The notes under the pieces are model-generated. The model had not been told where the DNA came from. It worked only from the letters and a program-made list of their open reading frames with translations, and ran no database searches. Shown one piece after another: positions 8,751 through 19,332 of a stretch of 22,659 bases of DNA. How positions within the stretch are numbered: position 1 is the first letter of the stretch; each line of letters opens with the position of its first letter. The DNA comes from Pelargonium cotyledonis. Its lineage: Eukaryota > Streptophyta > Magnoliopsida > Geraniales > Geraniaceae. Made by a program: the position numbers and the translations under genes. Where the stretch lies: contig JAYMTA010000975.1 of NCBI GenBank assembly GCA_036897625.1, forward strand, positions 1 through 22,659, written 5' to 3'.

Positions 8751-9321
8751 TCTATTTTAACCCTCATACAACGCATGGTAATTCTTGGATTTTTTTTTCT
8801 CTCGAAAAATCTTATTTGAATAATAGTGTTTAGAGACTTAAAAAATTAAGAATAAAGTCAAAGTCACGGGTTGGCCCGACCCGACTGGCGACTGGCAACG
8901 GGTCACCCGCAAAGAACTCGAACAACCACAATTTAGGTTCTTATCAGTCATTCCAAGTTCTCACACCTCACTTAAATACTTGGTTGCTTCATAAACCCTT
9001 CAGGACTTCTTCAACGGATCTGAAATATCATGTTGAGTCTCAATGCGAAATATGCTTGTCAAGAGACCTCCTAACAAACCTTTATCCCCACTGCAACGGT
9101 ACGCGTAAAACTTCTAGACTCTGAGACCCGTTCCGCGAGAGCGCACAACCTAATATGCACGCCTTCAATAGCTCCAAGGTCACGCACCACTAAGCTCAAG
9201 TCAAACTTTGAGGATTCAAACCACTCGGATCTCCAAATCATTGACACGTCAACCCATGTAACCTTTCTTAGCGAGACGTATTCTATTAGAACCCTCTTTA
9301 ACTATTGCACTATTTTTATGA

Positions 9322-9374
9322 GTAGGTACATATGGAGGCTCTTGTCATGGTAGGTGCATATGGAGGCTCTTGTC
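9322..9374. repeat. 25-bp near-perfect direct repeat, period 28
   Basis: GTAGGTACATATGGAGGCTC plus CTTGTC-type sequence at 9322-9346 recurs at 9350-9374 with one substitution (ACAT to GCAT). Two copies only. No function is evident. Confidence 0.9.
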
Positions 9375-9798
9375 GCCGTAATGACATTGCTTACTCATCA
9401 TCAATGATGCCACAAGGCCACGTCATCATTTTGTATTTATAATTACTATTTAAATTCATGACATATGCTCAATTGCAATTATCTACGTTCAATCACAAGA
9501 TACACACAAATATTATAGGTATAGATCATTTTTTTTCACACTTGTGATATATTTATGTTAAAATTCACATTTTGTTCTTTCAAATTCTTTCTAAAATTCA
9601 CACACACCCCTTACTTTTCAATGGTAGCAATAATTATAATTTTGTCCGATATGAAATGCAAGAGCACCTTCATGAATTTTTCTCAACGGTGTGCATGCTA
9701 TAGCAATCAAGTTCAAATAATCAAGTGAAAGTTGAATAAAAAATATTATGTGTTAAAACTCAAATACAAGATCTCTTTAACAAGACAACTTCTGCAAC

Positions 9799-9808
9799 AA
9801 CACGTGTT
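9799..9808. promoter_or_regulatory. G-box palindrome AACACGTGTT
   Basis: A perfect 10-bp palindrome containing CACGTG, the core bound by plant bZIP and bHLH factors. It lies about 1.05 kb upstream of the first OPT start codon, so a role is possible but unproven. Confidence 0.4.
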
Positions 9809-10734
9809 ATAAAATTGTGAGTCAACAAGGTGCATCAAAGTAACAAAATTAGAATAACTAATTATCAACGACAAATATTTTAAGGTCGATCAATGACGCT
9901 AAACTTTGTAAGAATATATTTGTGTTTGTGGATATCGTCAAATAATGATCTTATCCAATTATGTTAAATTTAAAATATCCCTTACATGACAAGTGTGGTT
10001 CATTGATTGTTTCATCATCCTTCCTCTCTTCCCTAACATAGTAGCAACCACTCCTTTTCAGCTGAACAAAAACTGGGTCTTCTTTATTTAAGCAAAACAA
10101 AAAGACTAAACAGTGAAGAAAAGAAAAAGAAAAGAAAAACAAATCTTGAACAATGGGTTCTCTTTCAATTCGCATAAAGACCAAAACCCACACACAAATC
10201 ACAAGTTCAATTCCACAACAGTTCAAAATCTGGATTTTGTTATTACACAATTGAAAGTAGAGAGCTAATTTTGTGTAGAAATGCTCAATGGTGGTGTGCT
10301 TGCTGTTACAGAACAGATGCTACACTTGTAACTGCTGGGTCATGAAAGAGACAAGAAAATTTACAGTATTTTTGGCAAAACATGAACAAAGACAAGACTT
10401 TTAAGAGTGAATTCAAGCATTTGAGGTGTAGATTTACAGTACAGAAGTAAAGGTAGTTTGGCAAGTGCAAATAAATGGGTCAACAGAGTAGATATTGCAT
10501 TGCATATACATACAAAAACAGTATTTTTCAAGTACTATTATAAAGTTACTGTTGTAATGAACTTGCCTTCCCCTATTTCAAGTCAATTTGCTCATCAATT
10601 ACGTATCTTCATGCCTAAATCTCACAACTACACTCCAATTACAGTGGAATCTTTATCTAGACCTTAACCCTTTTTAGCTAAATGTTAAAAATGTGACCTT
10701 TCACTCTGTCACTAGCAATAGCAGCCTAACAATG

Positions 10735-10905
10735 GAGAACCCAACTGGGTATTTAGCTGTTACTGTTTCTGTGTCTTCTCAGTGCTCTGCATTTCTCAAT
10801 GCAGAAGAAGTAGAAGAAGTAGGAGAAGAAGAAGAAGAAGAAGAAGAGAAATGGAGATTTTCAGGGACAATGAAGAAGCAGCCCTTGGATCAAGTGTTGA
10901 CATGA
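10735..10905 (+). other. Upstream ORF overlapping the first OPT start codon
   Basis: An ATG at 10735 opens a 56-codon frame, out of frame with the transporter, ending at a stop at 10903-10905 beyond the transporter ATG at 10851. Its middle is glutamate-rich because of the GAA repeat. If the transcript begins upstream of 10735, this frame would be met before the main start and could lower translation. Transcript start is unknown. Confidence 0.35.
10804..10849. repeat. GAA-rich purine tract before the OPT start codon
   Basis: An imperfect GAA microsatellite directly precedes the transporter ATG at 10851. In the frame of an upstream in-frame ATG (10782) it encodes a run of arginines. In the frame of the ATG at 10735 it encodes glutamates. 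It most likely lies in the leader. Confidence 0.9.
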
Positions 10906-13855
10906 TAGCTGGTGAGCCCTTCTATCTCTTGTTTAGTTGTTTAATGGGTCAGTTATTGATTCTGCTTAATGGGTCTGAGAACTTGAGAAAATTGAAGTTT
11001 GATCAATGCACTCTACCTGTTTGTTGTTTTGACCTAATGAAGTTTTTTTTTTTTTTTTTTTTTTAACACAACATTATGCATATATGTTTGTTGGGCTAGT
11101 GTTCTTTTGTTTAAGGTTGGATTTAGTTGAATCATGTTGTGATTTATCTATGTACAAGGTGAGGAAGTGAATGACTCTCCCATTGAGGAAGTGAGGCTGA
11201 CAGTTCCAATCAAAGACGACCCGAATGAGCCAGCCTTGACATTCAGAACATGGGTTCTAGGGGTTGCATGTTGTTGCGTTCTTGCTTTTATAAACCAGTT
11301 TCTTGGTTACAAACAGAATCGTCTCTCAGTTAGTTCTGTTTCGGCTCAGATTCTGACTCTCCCAATGGGAAAGCTAATGGCTGCAACCCTCCCAGAAAAA
11401 CACTTTCGACTCCCATTCACAAAATGGTCTTTTACACTGAATCCGGGGCCTTTCAGTGTGAAAGAACATGTTTTGATCACTGTTTTCGCTAACTCGGGAG
11501 CAAGCAGTGTATATGCAATGAGTGTTCTTGCAATTGTCAAGGCTTACTATCACAGGTACATTAACCCAGTGGCTGCATTGTTGCTTGTTATAACCACTCA
11601 GGTAAGTTTCAGAACATACTGTATGTAATTTGCATTTCACGTGTCCATGTCATTTGAGTTCTGGTTAAGCATGTCTAGGCTTCACCAAAACAGATTACAA
11701 AAACACCCAAATTCATTTCTCGTCTGTCAAGTCAAAATGATCTCTCTTGTTCCATTTTTCATGAATTTTTCAGATGCTTGGCTATGGATGGGCTAGTATG
11801 TTCAGAAAATACCTTGTTGATTCCCCTTATATGTGGTGGCCCTCAAACTTGGTCCAAGTTTCATTATTCAGGTTTTCTTAAGTGAAAAACTCGGTCTGTG
11901 TTAATTGTTGGGCATTGACCTCTGATACTGAATTAGTAATTACATGTGGATGAATGTAGGGCATTGCATGACAAAGATAAGAGGCTTAAGGGAGGACTTT
12001 CTAGGCTACAATTCTTCACCATTTTCTTAATATGCAGCTTTGCATACAACATCATCCCGTCTTATTTTGTTCATTCCATAAGTGCTATGTCCTTTGTTTG
12101 TTGGATTTGGAAGGACTCTGTTACAGCCCAACAGATTGGTTCAGGCTTGCATGGTCTTGGCATTGGCTCCATTGGCCTCGACTGGTCTACCGTTGCTGGT
12201 TTCCTTGGAAGTCCTTTAGCAGTTCCCGGCTTTGCCATTATCAACATCCTCGTTGGATTTTTCGTGATAGTCTACGTAGTGATCCCTGTTGCATATTGGT
12301 CTAATGCATACGAGGCAAAGCGATTCCCTTTGTACTCCTCACACACATACGACTCTGCTGGACAGATTTACAACCTTTCCAGAATTATAAACTCTCAGAC
12401 TTTTGACATCAATCTTGATGCCTATAATAACTACAGCAAGCTCTACCTCAGTGTTTTCTTTGCCTTCACATATGGATTGAGTTTTGCTACTCTAATGGCT
12501 ACTATATCACATGTTGCGCTCTTCAATGGAAAGTAAGTTTGCTCAACATCATTTAATATGATTTCCATATTTGGTTTGTGACAATGCCGTTTGTTATTTT
12601 TGAATAAAAATTATTAGAAACATTTGGAAAATGTGGAGAAAGACGACAAGTACAGTTCGTGGTCATCTTGGCGACGTGCACACCAGAATAATTAACCAGA
12701 ACTATGAAGCTACCCCGCAATGGTGGTTTTACAGTATCCTGGTTTGTATGGTGGCTCTAGCCTTGTTTAGCTGTGAAAGCTTTGGCAAAGGGCTGCAACT
12801 TCCATGGTGGGGAGTTTTACTCGCATGCTTTATAGCTCTATTTTTCACCTTGCCAATCGGAGTCATTCAAGCCACAACAAATATGGTAACATTGCTAGCT
12901 ACATTTTAGTATATATAGATAACAATCTGCAACTATATGTAGATGTTAATGTGTCAATGTGCAGCAACCAGGCCTTAATGTGATAACAGAGTTAATAATT
13001 GGGTATCTTTACCCTGGAAAGCCTCTCGCTAATGTGGTTTTCAAGACCTATGGTTATAGCAGCATGTCACAAGCACTCACTTTTCTTCAAGATCTCAAAT
13101 TAGGCACATACATGAAGATTCCTCCCAAGAACATGTTCATTGTTCAGGTAATTATATTCAACTTCTTGTCTATAACAACCTGGATATTTGATTCATATGT
13201 TTTAGTGTTTTACCTTCCGATTTTGCATCCTCAGCTGGTCAGTTCAGTGATTGCTTCAACTTGGTACTTCGGCACAGGATGGTACCTCTTAACAACTGTG
13301 GAGAACATATGTAATCCGGGTATGCTGCCCAAAGGAAGTCCATGGACATGTCCCGGGGATGATGTTTTCTACAATGCGTCAATCATATGGGGAGTCATAG
13401 GTCCACTCCGAATGTTCACAAAGTTGGGTAACTATCCTCAACTCAACTGGTTCTTCCTTATAGGCTTGCTTGCCCCTGTGCCAGTGTGGCTTCTGTCGCG
13501 CAAATTCCCCGAGAAAGAGTGGATTAAGCTCATAAACATGCCCCTCATCCTAGGAGCTACACACAACATGCCACCAGCGCGATCTGTGAACTTCTTGACT
13601 TGGGGAGCTGTTGGGATTTTCTTCAACATCTACGTCTACAGAAAGTTGAAGAAGTGGTGGGCTAGGCACAACTACATCTTATCTGCTGCCATGGATGCTG
13701 GCGTGGCGTTTAACGGTATACTCCTTTTCTTTGCACTTCAATCCTATGGCATCCTTGGAGCAATCTGGTGGGGTCTTGAAACTGAGGATAGTTGCTCCTT
13801 AGCAACATGCCCTACGGCGCCAGGGATTGTAGTTAAGAACTGCCCTACATTTTGA
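10851..13855 (+). CDS. Oligopeptide transporter, OPT1/OPT5 clade (first tandem copy)
   Basis: Seven exons (10851-10911, 11159-11601, 11774-11871, 11960-12532, 12618-12885, 12965-13147, 13235-13855) with GT-AG introns give 748 residues, normal for plant OPTs. The soluble N-terminus carries [13 protein letters not shown] (25-37), typical of the family. Many hydrophobic segments follow. Signature sites are NPGPF-x-x-KEH (from 115), [17 protein letters not shown] (about 185-201), [15 protein letters not shown] and KIPPK (532-536). The C-terminus is Cys-rich (CPTAPG). OPTs are proton-coupled plasma-membrane importers of tetra- and pentapeptides, and some handle glutathione or metal complexes. The exact substrate cannot be read here. 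The ATG at 10851 was chosen because homologues have short N-termini. The in-frame ATG at 10782 would add 23 Arg-rich residues. Confidence 0.93.
11043..11064. repeat. Poly-T run of 22 in OPT intron 1
   Basis: A homopolymer of 22 T lies in the first intron of the first OPT gene, upstream of the acceptor at 11158. Runs of exactly this length also occur at 485-506 (T) and 2055-2076 (A). In an assembly such equal lengths may partly reflect sequencing limits. Confidence 0.9.
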
Positions 13856-15627
13856 CATGTCACATGAACATAAAAAAAAACCTCCTCCAAGGAAATCACA
13901 TTCTGTACTTACATTTCTAGATGGTGAAGTCTGGTATCTATTTTATTTTCTTTTGCTTCCTCCTTGTATGAATATTGTATCAGTAAAACAGCTTGTTTCC
14001 ATTGGACTGTTTTGTCTTCCTTCATTTCTGCATAAAATGTCATAAAATGTGAGAATTGCCAGAGAATCAGGGAGATTTGGCCCACAAATTCAGTCCTTGA
14101 TGCCCTATAGTAACTTGCAAATGATGATATTCATAACTTTAATAGCAAATGATGATCACTTTCAAATGAAGTAACACATATGCATTACCTTAATGTTTTG
14201 ATTTTTTTTTTTTTTGAGGTAAAAAAAAAAATAAATGGAGGTTATAAATTCAAATTATATAATTCAAAAAAATCTGTCCTATATATGAAGAAAAAGTTAT
14301 GCTATGGAAGGTACATGGAGGATGGGCTTTACATGTGTATATATATAGATTACTTATATAATTAGTAGGTGGGTAATCATTATTTGCAAAAATAATGTCA
14401 CCAGCATCATTTTCATTTTTATAGGTACAAAAGTTAGAAGCAACCATCATCTGGTTTTGATTTTCTTGTGATTCTACTTTGTCTCAGTTTAAAGAATGTA
14501 CAAAACCCAGCTTTTGTGCATTAAGATCTGCCCAACCTAACCCCTTTTTGATATTCTAATCATTTGGTTGCACATAGCAACAAAAGTTAGAAACAAAATC
14601 TTATCACAAAAGTTGAAACCATCATCATATCTTTCTTGTCCATCTCCATTTTCAACTTCATCTGCAGAGGATAAGGTTTTGTCAAGTGAAGAAGGCAAGT
14701 GCAGCAAGAAACCAAACATGGTGGTGGTGAAGAAAATTGTGCAGAAGCACTACCTCTAGCACTAGCATGCCCAGTGGCTCTCATTCTGCTATGGCCCACC
14801 AGAAGATACCTTTGACATTCCTCCAATGAAATGAAGAAGTGACAGGAAAGCTTGTGTTTCCTTAGATTTAAAGTTTCAGTGACTTTCAAGTTATTTTATT
14901 TTTACTGGTTTTTTTTTTCCCTCACATGTAGAATGTTCTATTTTTATATAGTTTGTCTCTGACCAGCCCACATGCAAGTTTCATAAGAAAACAAGCAGAG
15001 ACACATGGCCTTGTTGTGTATTATGGATTTTACCTAGAATCAGTCAGGTCAAGTGGTGTAGTATAGTACTAGGACACTATTAAGATTCAAAGCTCATATC
15101 ATATGTTAATTTCAGTAAACTTGTTCAATAACAAACAAGAAGATCCTTATCTGGGTCAAACCTACACATGAAAACCTTCTCATAGAGTGGTCTCTCATCT
15201 CTCAGTTTGCTAGATTCTACAGCTACTTCACAAAAGATTCATTTGACTTAATGCCTCTCTGCTTCACTCTCAAGTAATTACAGTTCCAGAAAAGAAATAG
15301 CTGTCACAATTTGTTTTATTTTCTGGTCCATATCCAAGCTATGCCAGAATACTCAAGTGGGCATCGCAGACCAGAACCGCCATTGCAGATTTCTGGCTCA
15401 AAACCCTTTCTTGACCAAAAACTAAGCTTCAAAACAAATCAAACTACAAATGAACTTTTGATTTGTTTTCTTATCTATTGCCACTAGTCAGTTAACTTGC
15501 AAGAATATGTGGGCACATCACATGTTGCAAGTCAACAACTGTTTGATAATGAAGGGTCTGAAAGAAAAATACATATATGAGCATTGTGTTGGGATAGTAT
15601 AGTAGAGCCCTCTGCCAAGAACAAGGG
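13856..15627. other. Intergenic region between the two OPT genes
   Basis: About 1.8 kb. The first few hundred bases are probably the 3' UTR of the first transporter and the last few hundred the promoter and leader of the second. TATATA at 14945-14950 and ATATATG near 15572 are possible but unconvincing TATA elements. A minus-strand frame near 14587-14889 has an odd Cys/Ser/Ala-rich stretch (GHSRMRATGHASARGSAS) but lacks an ATG at its start and matches no family I know. No duplicate of the first gene's promoter is evident. Confidence 0.6.
14202..14231. repeat. Poly-T/poly-A inverted repeat
   Basis: Fourteen T, then GAGGT, then eleven A, forming a perfect short T:A hairpin with a five-base loop in the presumed 3' region of the first OPT gene. 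It could be the ruined end of a small element or a replication slippage product. Confidence 0.8.
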
Positions 15628-18600
15628 ATGGAAACAGAACTGACAGCAACTAGCATGGAGGACTCTCATTCAAAGCTCAAGGAAGAGATTCAATCTGATA
15701 TCAACATCACTGGTACGCTTCATAAATTGCTATGTATGATGTATATTCACAACCTTAATTATATATGTTTATGCTGGAATTGAACTATACATGCCAAATG
15801 AGTTGAAACATGCATATAGGAAGGTATTTATATGCAGATTATGCTGTATAATGTGCCAAAATGGACTAAATCTCAGATGTAATATGATGCTCTCTACTAA
15901 CCTCCAAATGTTGGCTCTTTGCTAATAAATCAGGAGATGAAGAAGTTAATGATAGTCCGATAGAGCAAGTAAGGCTCACCGTTCCAATCACAGATGACCC
16001 ATCACAGGCTGCCTTGACTTTTCGAACATGGGTTCTTGGCCTGACCTCTTGTTGCCTTCTTGCTTTTGTCAACCAATTCTTTGGGTATCGACAGAATCAG
16101 CTGTACATAAGCTCGGTTTCAGCTCAGATTCTGGTTCTCCCACTAGGAAAGCTGATGGCTGCAACACTTCCTGCAAAACCCTTTCGCGTTTCAAAATGGT
16201 CGTTTTCAATGAATCCAGGGCCATTTAATCTGAAAGAACATGTCTTGATCACTATCTTTGCAAGCACAGGAGCAAATGGTGTTTATGCAGTGAATATCAT
16301 TACAATTGTCAAAGCTTTCTATCACAGAAGTCTCCACCCATTGGCAGCCATGCTGCTTGTACAAACCACTCAGGTACAAATTTGGTTTCCATATGCATAT
16401 TACAGGACAATACTATTTTTTTATCATCATTTTAACTTATGTCAAATCAAAAAGTGGTAAAAAAAAAGTGTTTTTGTCACAAAACTACTGCCACTATGAA
16501 TCTATGATGCATGTGTTTGATTACTAATTCAGATTTAAATAGAAAGCCAGAAAGTTGGTTGCAGTACTCGGACAATAACAGGCCAAAAGACCAAATAGCA
16601 TTAGTTTCATTTTCAAATGTAGAAGAGAAAATATTCTAAATATCTAATTTGTCATACTCTTGCATAAAACTTTCAGATGCTTGGCTATGGATGGGCTGGT
16701 ATATTCAGAAAATACCTTGTTGAATCTCCTTACATGTGGTGGCCCTCAAATTTGGTCCAAGTTTCTTTATTCAGGTCCTCTCAAATTATTGAACAGTTCG
16801 CATTCAAGTTTCTAGTCACTGTTATGATCATATCTCATAGAAACAAATTAACATTTCAATGAGAACTTCAGGGCATTGCATGAAGATGAGAAAAGACCGA
16901 GGGGAGGACGTACCAGGCTGCAATTCTTCTTCATGGTCTTCGTAGCGAGTTTTGCATATTACATTGTCCCGAGCTATCTTTTTCCTTCAATAACCGCCCT
17001 CTCCTTCGTTTGTTGGATTTGGAAGGATTCAATCACTGCCCAACAGATTGGCTCAGGCCTACATGGCCTTGGCATTGGCTCCTTTGCTCTTGACTGGTCC
17101 ACTGTTGCTGGTTTCCTGGGAAGTCCATTAGCCTCCCCTGGATTTGCTATTATCAATACCCTTATTGGATTCTTCTTGTTTGTCTACCTAGTCATCCCCA
17201 TTGCCTACTGGTCTAATTCGTTTGAAGCCAGGCGCTTCCCATTTTTCTCTTCCCACACGTTCGATAACACTGGTCACACTTACAACATTTCTCAAATTCT
17301 AAATGACAAAACTTTCGATCTTGACCAAGTTGAATACGAAAACTACAGCAAACTCTATCTCAGTATCTTCTTCGCCTTCACTTACGGGCTGAGCTTTGCA
17401 ACTCTAACAGCAACAATTTCTCACGTAGCACTCTTCAACGGGAAGTAAGTTCCTTAAACACTACTTCTTTTCCTATAGCAATCTCTTCAATATAACAACT
17501 TCTCCTAATGTCTCCCCATGCATTAGAACAATTTGGGAAATGTGGAGGAAGACGACAAGCTCAGTAGAGAACAAGTTTGGTGACGTGCACACAAGACTGA
17601 TGAAGAAAAACTACGAAGCAGTTCCTCAATGGTGGTTTTATGCCATCTTGGTTTCAATGATGGCTCTTGCATTCTTTGGATGTGAAGGGTTCAACAAACA
17701 GCTACAACTACCATGGTGGGGGCTTCTACTAGCATGTGCTATTGCTCTATTTTTCACCTTGCCTATTGGAATCATTACAGCCACAACAAACATGGTACAT
17801 ATTTAACTACAGAACAAGAACAAGAACAAGCATTTATTTCATTTCTCAGTAACTAACATACCTGGATAAATATATGCAGCAACCCGGGCTTAATGTGATT
17901 ACAGAGTTGGTCATCGGGTACTTGTACCCGGGCAAGCCTCTAGCCAATGTAGCATTCAAGACATATGGTTATATCAGCATGTCACAAGCAGTCATGTTTC
18001 TCGGAGATTTCAAACTAGGACACTACATGAAGATCCCTCCTAAGTCAATGTTCATTGTTCAGGTATGTAATTGCTTATATAATGGCTAGTGTATGTATTT
18101 GACTAACCTGACCTATGATGCAAATGTCTCTGATCAGTTGGTTGGGACAATTGTTGGCTCAACTGTCTACTTCAGCACGGCTTGGTGGCTTCTGTCAACA
18201 GTAGAGCACATCTGTAATCCATCCTTGCTGCCACAAGGGAGTCCCTGGACATGCCCCGGGGACGACGTTTTCTACAATGCTTCAATCATATGGGGAGTTG
18301 TGAGCCCCTTGCGAATGTTCACGAATCGCGGGATCTATCCACAGATGAACTGGTTCTTCCTTGTTGGATTTGCTGCCCCGGTTCCAGTTTGGCTGCTGTC
18401 GCGAAAATTCCCGAACCAGAAATGGATAAGGCTTATACACATGCCTGTCATACTTGGAGCTACACAGGCCATGCCACCAGCAAGAGCTATTAACTACTTG
18501 AGTTGGGGAGCTGTTGGGATCTTCTTCAACATCTACATATACAGGAAGTACAAGGTCTGGTGGGCAAGACATAACTATGTCTTGTCTGCTGCTCTGGATG

Positions 18601-18758
18601 CTGGAATTGCATTCATGGCGATAATCCTGTACTTTGCGCTTCAATCCAAGAACATAATAGGCCCGAGCTGGTGGGGTCTGGACAACGATGATCATTGCCC
18701 GCTGGCCAAATGCCCGACAGCTCCAGGAATAGAGGTCACCGGATGCCCGGTTTTTTAA
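15628..18758 (+). CDS. Oligopeptide transporter, OPT1/OPT5 clade (second tandem copy)
   Basis: Seven exons (15628-15712, 15934-16373, 16677-16774, 16872-17444, 17527-17794, 17880-18062, 18138-18758) encode 755 residues. Exons 3-7 have exactly the same lengths and phases as in the upstream paralogue (98, 573, 268, 183 and 621 bp) and exon 2 is one codon shorter, so the pair arose by tandem duplication. The N-terminus METELTATS is its own, while [13 protein letters not shown] (34-46), NPGPF (from 122), [22 protein letters not shown] (539-543) and the CPTAPG C-terminus are shared. The end GCPVF matches Arabidopsis OPT5 as I remember it. Function is as for the neighbour: a proton-coupled plasma-membrane peptide transporter with many membrane spans. 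Exon 1 differs most between the copies, so regulation or targeting may have diverged. Confidence 0.94.
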
Positions 18759-18893
18759 GATACTTCAGCAACAAACTATATATTGCTGTCACAAGTAAAC
18801 ATCAGGCTGTACAGTCAGTAAATTAGTTTGGAGAATGATGTTTCCTTCACACATGGAGAAGAAATTGTAATCAATATGCATCATTTTGTGAGC

Positions 18894-18899
18894 AATAAA
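18894..18899 (+). terminator. AATAAA polyadenylation signal of the second OPT gene
   Basis: A canonical AATAAA lies 136 bases after the stop codon at 18758, a usual plant 3' UTR length. Plant signals are loose, so this is the likely rather than proven site. Confidence 0.55.
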
Positions 18900-19204
18900 T
18901 TCGCCATTTATTTCAAGATTCTGAAATTTGTCTCGTTGATTGCTAAACAGACTTCTACAGCTAAAACTCAACCTTATCAGTAGAATTTCACGTGCATGCA
19001 CCAAACAACGAGATTTAAAGCAGAAGATACAAGGAAATAATTTTCCAACTTCGCCTTTTGTTTTCTTACAACTTTTACAATGTCCCAAGCTCGATGTCTC
19101 TCTTTAATCATAATTTCAGAGACAACATACAAAACAAAACAAAACTAGAATACCTCCATTAGATTCTTGTCCCTCGAAATAAAAATGATCAAATATACTA
19201 TTCA

Positions 19205-19210
19205 TTTATT
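19205..19210 (-). terminator. AATAAA polyadenylation signal of the EMC8/9 gene
   Basis: The plus strand reads TTTATT, which is AATAAA on the coding strand, 123 bases past the stop at 19333. With the signal of the convergent OPT gene at 18894, it leaves about 300 bp between the two 3' ends. Confidence 0.5.
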
Positions 19211-19332
19211 ACTTAGAAAATAACATCTCACAAACATGTGAATGCTTAATTAAACCTTCTTTTTCAAAGAAAAAAAAAAACAGCACGAGCAGCTGAGTCA
19301 AGCTTCAAGGTCAACCACTAAGACATCTACTA

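Larger units (their letters stand above)
8760..10690. other. Intergenic region between the divergent NOP2 and OPT genes
   Basis: About 1.9 kb without a convincing gene. The stretch 8870-9290 is less AT-rich than its surroundings and could be an old repeat remnant, but I recognise no family, terminal repeats or coding domain. A 25-bp direct repeat (9322-9374) and a G-box palindrome (9799-9808) lie here. The 99-residue minus-strand frame at 9951-10250 is hydrophobic but lacks any recognisable feature and I do not call it. The distal part presumably contains the promoter of the first OPT gene, and I saw no unmistakable TATA box. Confidence 0.6.

Noticed and set aside
8870..9290. LTR or other retrotransposon remnant
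   Set aside because: The base composition differs from the flanks, but I found no terminal repeats, primer-binding site, polypurine tract or protein motif.
9951..10250. 99-residue hydrophobic minus-strand ORF upstream of the first OPT gene
   Set aside because: Composition is dominated by poly-pyrimidine stretches giving Phe/Ser/Leu. There is no domain and it probably lies in promoter sequence.
14587..14889. 100-residue minus-strand frame with GHSRMRATGHASARGSAS
   Set aside because: There is no ATG at the start of the frame, no family recognised, and downstream residues are low-quality. It is noted only within the intergenic description.
18282..18695. 137-residue minus-strand ORF
   Set aside because: It lies wholly opposite the last exon of the second OPT gene, which is strongly conserved, and shows no domain of its own.
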